DNA of 64,000 bases. Source: Eubacteriales bacterium (GTDB taxonomy: Bacteria > Bacillota > Clostridia > Oscillospirales > Acutalibacteraceae). The notes beneath the pieces are model-generated. The model worked only from the letters and a program-made list of their open reading frames with translations, was not told the DNA's origin and searched no databases. This document shows positions 57,758-64,000 of the stretch, piece after piece; within the stretch, counting starts at the first letter, position 1; the number at the start of each line of letters is the position of its first letter. The position numbers were made by a program, and so were the translations under genes. The DNA is taken from contig JAQXWS010000038.1 in assembly GCA_029225565.1 (NCBI GenBank), positions 1-64,000 of the forward strand, given 5' to 3'.

Positions 57758-58492
57758 CTAATATATTACGCGATTCAGGTACAATCCCTGTGGCGGTGCT
57801 GTTTTGCCGGCCCGTTTTCTGTCGCGGGATGCAATTACATCGGCAAGCTCATTTTCCTTTATCTTCCCTTCGGATACAAAAAGCAATGTGCCAACCATAA
57901 TACGCACCATATTGTACAAAAAGCCGTCAGCCTCTACAGTGAAGTAAATCATATCTCCGTCCCGCTTGACAGAAAATGCTTTTACATCGCGGACTGTGTC
58001 CTCAACATCACTTTTGACAGAGCAAAAGCCGCTGAAATCATGCTTGCCCAAAAAAGCCTGAGCCTGACGATTAAGATAATCTGCGTCAATACTGCGTCTG
58101 TAATGATAAGCGTAATTCCTAACAAAGGGATCGGGTCGGCTGCCGTTATATAATTTGTACACATATTCCTTTGATTTGCAATCATATCGGGGATGGAAAT
58201 CCATGGACACCTCACGGCAATCAGTAGCGGCAATATCCTCCGGCAGAAATGTGTTGAGAGCCATAATTACATTTTCGCAGCCGATATTCATATCAGTATC
58301 CAGGGTGAGGCAGTACATATTGGCGTGAACGCCGCTGTCTGTTCTGCTGCAGCCCTTAACATCCAGTCTTTCGCCAAAAACTTTTTCTACTGCGTTTTGG
58401 AACACCTGTTGTACGGTAACAGCATTATTCTGTACCTGGTAGCCGTGATAGGCTGTGCCGTCATATTTGATTGTAATAAGCAATCGTCTCAT
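57758..58492 (-). CDS. truA: tRNA pseudouridine synthase A
   Basis: IKYDGTAYHGYQVQ; GCSRTDSGVHA. Confidence 0.96.
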   Translation of the reverse strand: MRRLLITIKYDGTAYHGYQVQNNAVTVQQVFQNAVEKVFGERLDVKGCSRTDSGVHANMYCLTLDTDMNIGCENVIMALNTFLPEDIAATDCREVSMDFHPRYDCKSKEYVYKLYNGSRPDPFVRNYAYHYRRSIDADYLNRQAQAFLGKHDFSGFCSVKSDVEDTVRDVKAFSVKRDGDMIYFTVEADGFLYNMVRIMVGTLLFVSEGKIKENELADVIASRDRKRAGKTAPPQGLYLNRVIY

Positions 58493-58493
58493 A

Positions 58494-59303
58494 CTACATT
58501 ACACTTTTAAAAACAAATCTAAATCCGATAATTGTTGCAATATATATCAATACCACAGCCATAACGGCGTAGTCCCTGCTCTTGAGGGTCATAACATTCA
58601 TTTTTGTTCTGCCGTCGCCGCCGCGATAACACCTGCACTCCATGGCGTATGCCAGCTCGTTAGCGCGCCTAAACGACGAAACAAAAAGAGGAATAATAAC
58701 TGGAACAACAGCCTTTATTCTCTTTATTATACTACCGTTTTCCATATCCGCGCCCCTACTCTTTTGGGCGGCCATAATCTTGTCAACCTCTTCCAGCAGA
58801 GTGGGTATGAATCGCAAAGCGATGGTCATAATCATAGCAAAAGAATGTACATCAACATGCAGTAATTTGAGTGGCTTGAGCAGAGCCTCAATAGCGTCTG
58901 TCAGCGCCGTGGGAGTGGTGGTATATGTCAGCATTGTACCAAACAAAACGAGGCAAATAATCCTAACAGATACCACAATAGCCGTGTATATTCCGTTTTC
59001 CGTAATTTTGAATATCCACCACTTGATAATTGGCTCGCCGGAGCCATAAAACAAATTTAGCAGAGCTGTAAAAATCACAATAAAAATGATGGGCTTTATA
59101 CCCTTAATTATTGTTTTTGCAGGCACACGGGACAATGCACAAACAAGCAAGGTAAACGCTGCCATAAGCCCCAGCGCAGGAAAGCTGTTGCAAAGAAAAA
59201 TAGTAACCATAGAAAAAATGGATAGTGCAATCTTCATTCTCGGGTCAAGCCTGTGCAGAAATGAATCCGCAGGATAGTACTGACCCATAGTAATATCTGT
59301 CAT
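58494..59303 (-). CDS. ecfT: energy-coupling factor transporter transmembrane protein EcfT
   Basis: DSFLHRLDPRMKIAL; AQKSRGAD, RANELAYAMECRCYRGG. Confidence 0.95.
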   Translation of the reverse strand: MTDITMGQYYPADSFLHRLDPRMKIALSIFSMVTIFLCNSFPALGLMAAFTLLVCALSRVPAKTIIKGIKPIIFIVIFTALLNLFYGSGEPIIKWWIFKITENGIYTAIVVSVRIICLVLFGTMLTYTTTPTALTDAIEALLKPLKLLHVDVHSFAMIMTIALRFIPTLLEEVDKIMAAQKSRGADMENGSIIKRIKAVVPVIIPLFVSSFRRANELAYAMECRCYRGGDGRTKMNVMTLKSRDYAVMAVVLIYIATIIGFRFVFKSVM

Positions 59304-60175
59304 TATGCGCCCACCTCCTTAGCAGCCAGGAGGCGTTGCAGCTCCGCTTTGCCCTGCTCCAATGTGAAGATGTCGGTGCGACATTCAATTCCCATATCAC
59401 GGAGCTTGAGGAACACATCGGTTACCTCGGGTACATTGAGCCCCATATCCTTTAGTTCACTACCGCGGGAATACACCTGCTGCACCGTGCCGTACATAGC
59501 CGCCTTGCCTTTGTTCATAACCAACACCCTGTCGGCAATAGTGGCAACATCCTCCATAGAATGGGAAACAAGCAAAACTGTGTTACCCTCACGGGATTGG
59601 TAATCCTTTAGCATACGGAGAATCAACTGTCTGCCCCTTGGGTCAAGGCCGGCACAAGGCTCGTCCAGCACAAGTACCTCCGGCTTCATAGCAATAATTG
59701 AGGCAATGGCAATACGCCTCTTTTGTCCGCCGGACATATCAAAGGGTGACTTGGTAAGCAATTTTTTGTCAAGGCCTACATACTCAATGCTCTCCAAAAC
59801 TCTGCTGTCTATCTCCTGCGGTGATAGCCCCATTTGCTTTGGGCCAAAGGCTATCTCCTTATACACGCTTTCCTCAAAAATCTGGTATTCGGGATACTGA
59901 AAGCACAGACCCACAGCAAATCTGACACAACGAATATTCTTTGCATTCTCCTTGCTCCATATATCCTTGCCATCCAGCATAACAATGCCGCTGTCAGGCT
60001 TGATAAGACCGTTGAGGTGCTGAATCAATGTGGACTTTCCGGAACCGGTGTGGCCTATTATACCGATAATCTCACCTTTTTCGCACTCAAATGAAACATC
60101 ATCGAGAGCTGTGGTCTCAAAGGGAGTACCCTGCCCGTAAAAAAATGTTAAATTTTCACACGATAAAATTGCCAT
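59303..60175 (-). CDS. ecfA2: energy-coupling factor transporter ATPase EcfA2
   Basis: GHTGSGKSTLIQHLNGL; MSGGQKRRIAIA. Confidence 0.94.
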   Translation of the reverse strand: MAILSCENLTFFYGQGTPFETTALDDVSFECEKGEIIGIIGHTGSGKSTLIQHLNGLIKPDSGIVMLDGKDIWSKENAKNIRCVRFAVGLCFQYPEYQIFEESVYKEIAFGPKQMGLSPQEIDSRVLESIEYVGLDKKLLTKSPFDMSGGQKRRIAIASIIAMKPEVLVLDEPCAGLDPRGRQLILRMLKDYQSREGNTVLLVSHSMEDVATIADRVLVMNKGKAAMYGTVQQVYSRGSELKDMGLNVPEVTDVFLKLRDMGIECRTDIFTLEQGKAELQRLLAAKEVGA

Positions 60176-60185
60176 AAATAACCTA

Positions 60186-61028
60186 CTACTTTAATTTGTT
60201 ATACAATAACTCAGCGCACTGCTGAGAATTAAGTACAGTTTCTTCACTGTCGATACCCAACATTGCTATAAGCTCTGTTGACTGGGGTACATCCAATTTT
60301 AGTGACTTCATCATATCTATGTTGCTAAACACTTCGCCGGGGGTGCCGTCCTGCATAATTCTGCCGTCGTCAATAACAACAACTCTGTCAGCAAGTACAG
60401 CCTCGTCCATAAAGTGAGTGATAAGCACAATAGTAATTCCCTCATTGTGATTGAGGTCAAGGATTGTGTCCATAACCTCCTTGCGTCCGCTGGGGTCAAG
60501 CATTGCCGTAGGCTCGTCCAACACAATGCACTTTGGCTTCATTGCGATTATTCCTGCCACAGCAACTCTCTGCTTTTGCCCTCCGGAGAGCATTGACGGG
60601 GACTTGCGTCTAAGCTCGTACATACCTACTCTCTTGAGTGCGTCATCAACTCTGTGCCTGCATTCCTGCGGAGGTAGTCCAAGATTCTCAACTCCAAAGG
60701 CAACATCGTCCTCAACAATGGTGGAAACTATCTGGTTGTCCGGATTTTGGAACACCATACCGACCTTGCGCCTAATATCAAAAACAGTATCGTCGTTAAC
60801 CGACTCCCGGCCGTCAACAATCACTTTACCGGAAGTGGGAAAGAGTATTCCGTTTGTCAGCTTTGCAACCGTAGATTTGCCGGAGCCGTTATGACCCAGT
60901 ATGGCTACAAATGAGCCTTCTTCAATTTTTAACGAAAAGTTATCAAGAACCGGAAATGCTACCTCGTTACCGTTGTCATCATCCACCAGGTAATCAAAGG
61001 ACACTCCGTTAAATTCGATAAGTGACAT
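60186..61028 (-). CDS. ecfA1: energy-coupling factor transporter ATPase EcfA1
   Basis: GHNGSGKSTVAKLTNGIL; LSGGQKQRVAVAG. Confidence 0.94.
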   Translation of the reverse strand: MSLIEFNGVSFDYLVDDDNGNEVAFPVLDNFSLKIEEGSFVAILGHNGSGKSTVAKLTNGILFPTSGKVIVDGRESVNDDTVFDIRRKVGMVFQNPDNQIVSTIVEDDVAFGVENLGLPPQECRHRVDDALKRVGMYELRRKSPSMLSGGQKQRVAVAGIIAMKPKCIVLDEPTAMLDPSGRKEVMDTILDLNHNEGITIVLITHFMDEAVLADRVVVIDDGRIMQDGTPGEVFSNIDMMKSLKLDVPQSTELIAMLGIDSEETVLNSQQCAELLYNKLK

Positions 61029-61907
61029 TTATTTTTTATCTCCTGCCAGCCAAATTGCTGTTGCGCCACAGGGCAGAACGCCGTCGGATACCGTAACCGG
61101 CAATCCAATCTCGTCCGCCGTAGTGGAGCCTCCGTGCTTTTTGACCATAATATCATCCAAGATATATTTCATTACCGAGGCCGATAGGCCGGTTGTGTAG
61201 GAATTGAGAAGGATTGCTATTGGGTTGTCGCTGATTACCTTTTCTACCTCCTGCACAAAATCGTACAGGCTATCCTCAAGATGCCATATCTCGCCCTTTG
61301 GGCCTCTGCCGTATGACGGTGGGTCCATAATAATTATGTCGTACTTGTTGCCCCTTCTAATCTCTCGCTTTACAAACTTGAGGCAATCGTCAACAATCCA
61401 CCTAACATCTGCGTCTGCAACTCCGGACGCCTCTGCATTTTCCTTTGCCCAATTAGTCATACCCTTTGAGGCGTCAACATGCACCACGCTTGCGCCCTCC
61501 TTAAGGCAGGCAACAGTTGCGGCACCGGTATAGGCAAACAAATTCAGCACCTTAATATCGTCCCTGCCGCTGTCACGAATCAGTTGCCTAACATAATCCC
61601 AGTTAACAGCCTGCTCCGGGAATAATCCGGTATGCTTAAAGCCCATTGTTTTTATATTAAAGGTCAAGTCCTTATACCTGACCTGCCAGGCTCCGGGCAT
61701 ACGCTTATATACCTGCCACGAGCCACCACCTGTACGGGAGCGTTTGTATATTGCAGAGGGCTGGTACCACAGCCTATGCTCTCGCTCACTTTTCCATATA
61801 ACCTGCGGGTCGGGTCTAATCAATATTTGTCTTGTCCATCTCTCCAGCTTTTCTCCGCCGGAGCAATCAATAAGCTCGTAATCTTCCCAATCTTTTGTGT
61901 ATCTCAT
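61029..61907 (-). CDS. class I SAM-dependent RNA methyltransferase (RlmI/RlmK-like)
   Basis: VLNLFAYTGAATVACLKEGASVVHVDASKGM; IIMDPPSYGRGPKGE. Confidence 0.9.
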   Translation of the reverse strand: MRYTKDWEDYELIDCSGGEKLERWTRQILIRPDPQVIWKSEREHRLWYQPSAIYKRSRTGGGSWQVYKRMPGAWQVRYKDLTFNIKTMGFKHTGLFPEQAVNWDYVRQLIRDSGRDDIKVLNLFAYTGAATVACLKEGASVVHVDASKGMTNWAKENAEASGVADADVRWIVDDCLKFVKREIRRGNKYDIIIMDPPSYGRGPKGEIWHLEDSLYDFVQEVEKVISDNPIAILLNSYTTGLSASVMKYILDDIMVKKHGGSTTADEIGLPVTVSDGVLPCGATAIWLAGDKK

Positions 61908-63259
61908 TATGAAAGTCTTTCCTTAACTACCGCCGCAATTTCTTCGCCGAGACGGGTGATGTGGTCGATGTCCTTGCCCTCCAGCATTACGCGAACAAGA
62001 GGCTCGGTACCGCTGACTCTAACAAGAACTCTGCCATCGCCCATAAGCTCCATCTCTGCCTTTTGGATTGCAGCAATAATATATTCGTCGTTATTGTATT
62101 TTTGCTTACCCTCGGCGGAAACCTCCACATTAATAAGCACCTGTGGGTAAACCGTCATAACGCTTGCAAGCCGGGATAAGCTTTTGCCGGACTTGACCAC
62201 CGTTTCCAACAGCTGAACGCCGGACAATTCTCCATCACCGGTGGTAGCATAATCAAGAAAAATAACATGACCGGATTGCTCACCGCCAATGTTGTAGCCG
62301 TCCTTGAGCATACGCTCCAGCACATATCTGTCACCTACAGCGGTTTTTGCACATTCAATACCCTGTTCACGACAGAAACTGAAAAATCCCATATTGCTCA
62401 TAACGGTAACAACAGCCGTATTCTTTTTTAGCCTGCCTTCGTCCTTCATTCGCTTGGAGCAAATAGCAATTACCTTGTCACCGTCAACAAGCTCGCCGTT
62501 TTCGTCAACAGCCAACATTCTGTCTGCGTCTCCGTCAAAGGCAAGGCCCAAATCAAGCCCTGCATCCTTGACAAAACTCATCAGCTCTTCAGGGTGTGTA
62601 CTGCCGCATTTGTCGTTGATATTAACTCCGTCCGGTGTGTCAGACAGCAAATAACACTTTGCACCAAGGGTTGTAAATATCTCTTTTGCACAAACCGATG
62701 CAGAGCCGTTTGCACAGTCAAGGGCAATCCTGAGACCGTCAAACCTGACATCGGTAGTACCAACAACATGCTGTATATAATCGCTGACCGCGGTTTTGCA
62801 GTACAATCTGTTGCCTACCTCACCTGCAAATTTAGTGTCCGGTTTTTCTCCCTCGCCGAGAACAATACTCTCTATTTCTTCTTCAATAGCGTCGTCCAGC
62901 TTGTATCCGGATTTTTGGAATATCTTGATGCCGTTGTACTCGCAGGGATTGTGTGATGCAGATATCATAACACCTGCCTCACATTCGTACAGACCCACAA
63001 GATAAGCAACAGCCGGTGTGGGCACAACGCCTACAGACAACACATTGCACCCTACCGAACAAAAGCCCGCCGTAAGTGCCGCCTCCAGCATATCACCGGA
63101 TGCGCGGGTGTCCTTGCCGATAAGGACAGTGGGCTTTTCGCTCTTTGATTCCCTAATGAGAACTGTGGCAGCCGCAGCGCCAATCTTCATAGCAAGTTCG
63201 TTAGTCAAATCCTGATTGGCAATGCCTCTGACTCCGTCAGTTCCAAATAATCTGCCCAT
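61907..63259 (-). CDS. glmM: phosphoglucosamine mutase
   Basis: GRLFGTDGVRGIAN; MISASHNPCEYNGIK; GDADRMLAVDE. Confidence 0.97.
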   Translation of the reverse strand: MGRLFGTDGVRGIANQDLTNELAMKIGAAAATVLIRESKSEKPTVLIGKDTRASGDMLEAALTAGFCSVGCNVLSVGVVPTPAVAYLVGLYECEAGVMISASHNPCEYNGIKIFQKSGYKLDDAIEEEIESIVLGEGEKPDTKFAGEVGNRLYCKTAVSDYIQHVVGTTDVRFDGLRIALDCANGSASVCAKEIFTTLGAKCYLLSDTPDGVNINDKCGSTHPEELMSFVKDAGLDLGLAFDGDADRMLAVDENGELVDGDKVIAICSKRMKDEGRLKKNTAVVTVMSNMGFFSFCREQGIECAKTAVGDRYVLERMLKDGYNIGGEQSGHVIFLDYATTGDGELSGVQLLETVVKSGKSLSRLASVMTVYPQVLINVEVSAEGKQKYNNDEYIIAAIQKAEMELMGDGRVLVRVSGTEPLVRVMLEGKDIDHITRLGEEIAAVVKERLS

Positions 63260-63274
63260 TAATAAATCACCTAA

Positions 63275-64000
63275 CTATAAATCAAAAGTTTGTTGACCGT
63301 TGTCGTTACTGTTAAACTTGATACCCAAGTGCTCATAACCCGCAGGAGTAACGCATCTGCCTCGGGGAGTTCTTGCCAAAAATCCGATTTGCATCAAGTA
63401 CGGCTCATATACATCTTCGATTGTTACGGATTCCTCGCCGATTGCTGCTGCTATTGTCTCCAAACCCACGGGACCGCCGTTGTAATTGACTATCATAGTC
63501 TTGAGTAATCGCCTGTCAATTGAGTCCAGACCGAGCTCGTCAATCTCCATAGAGGTCAATGCCTCACAAGCCGCAACCTCCGTGATAATGCTGTCATATT
63601 TTACTTCGGCAAAATCACGGGCACGCTTTAGCAGTCGGTTGGCAATACGCGGCGTTCCTCTGGAGCGAGAAGCAATTTGGTATGCGCCATCCTCATCCAC
63701 CGGTATTCCCAAAATTTTGGATGACCGTGTAACAATCTGTGCCAGCTCCTCATTTGTGTACATCTCTAATCGGAGAATAACGCCAAATCTGTCACGCAAG
63801 GGTGCGGAAATCTGGCCGGCCCGTGTGGTGGCGCCTATCAATGTAAACTTCGGCAAGCTAAGCTGATAACTTCTTGCGCTGGGACCCTTGCCGATAATAA
63901 TATCAATTTTGCCGTCCTCCATTGCAGGATACAAAATTTCCTCCACCGTTCTGTTAAGTCTATGAATCTCGTCGATAAACAATACATCCCCGGGCTCAAG
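63275..64000 (-). CDS. ruvB: Holliday junction ATP-dependent DNA helicase RuvB (partial, runs off window)
   Basis: [44 protein letters not shown]; frame continues open to the window end. Confidence 0.96.
   Translation of the reverse strand, partial: LEPGDVLFIDEIHRLNRTVEEILYPAMEDGKIDIIIGKGPSARSYQLSLPKFTLIGATTRAGQISAPLRDRFGVILRLEMYTNEELAQIVTRSSKILGIPVDEDGAYQIASRSRGTPRIANRLLKRARDFAEVKYDSIITEVAACEALTSMEIDELGLDSIDRRLLKTMIVNYNGGPVGLETIAAAIGEESVTIEDVYEPYLMQIGFLARTPRGRCVTPAGYEHLGIKFNSNDNGQQTFDL

Noticed and set aside
1-64000. CRISPR array
   Set aside because: No series of short direct repeats with regular unique spacers was seen; the dispersed repeats are long, hairpin-rich and irregularly spaced.
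1-64000. Prophage or integrative element with its own recombinase
   Set aside because: No integrase, transposase, capsid or terminase genes found; only non-autonomous repeats and tRNA-end duplications.

Overview
64 kb chromosomal window from an AT-rich, spore-forming Clostridia-type Firmicute. The affiliation is inferred from gene content (spoIVA, a sipL-like gene, Ecf transporter, DUF6465 and DUF1540 proteins). From about 12 kb onward it is mostly housekeeping genes on the minus strand: plsY-der-rpmF, pgi, clpX-clpP-tig, thrC, rnhB-rbgA-rplS, radical SAM genes, ruvX-PBP1A, secG-parC-parE, clpC-like-pgsA-cvpA, truA-ecfT-ecfA2-ecfA1, glmM and partial ruvB. There are tRNA genes for Leu(CAG), Trp(CCA) and a five-gene cluster Gly-Arg-His-Gln-Lys, plus a single-chain MmeI-like restriction-modification gene near tRNA-Trp. 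The most unusual content is in the first 11.5 kb. A family of about 285-bp non-autonomous repeats (MITE-like; five full or near-full copies plus one copy cut by the window edge) sits at intrinsic terminators. In three cases the whole terminator hairpin is duplicated on both sides of the repeat (26, 26 and 30 bp). The element has a layered architecture: a core with about 24-bp terminal inverted repeats and a central terminator-like hairpin, followed by a 41-bp terminal hairpin. One locus is a 591-bp core-hairpin-inverted core palindrome that carries a GC-rich three-way-junction insertion. Two tRNA loci (Leu, Trp) show duplicated tRNA 3' ends and terminators with structured DNA between the copies. 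All calls come from reading the sequence only; no database search was run.
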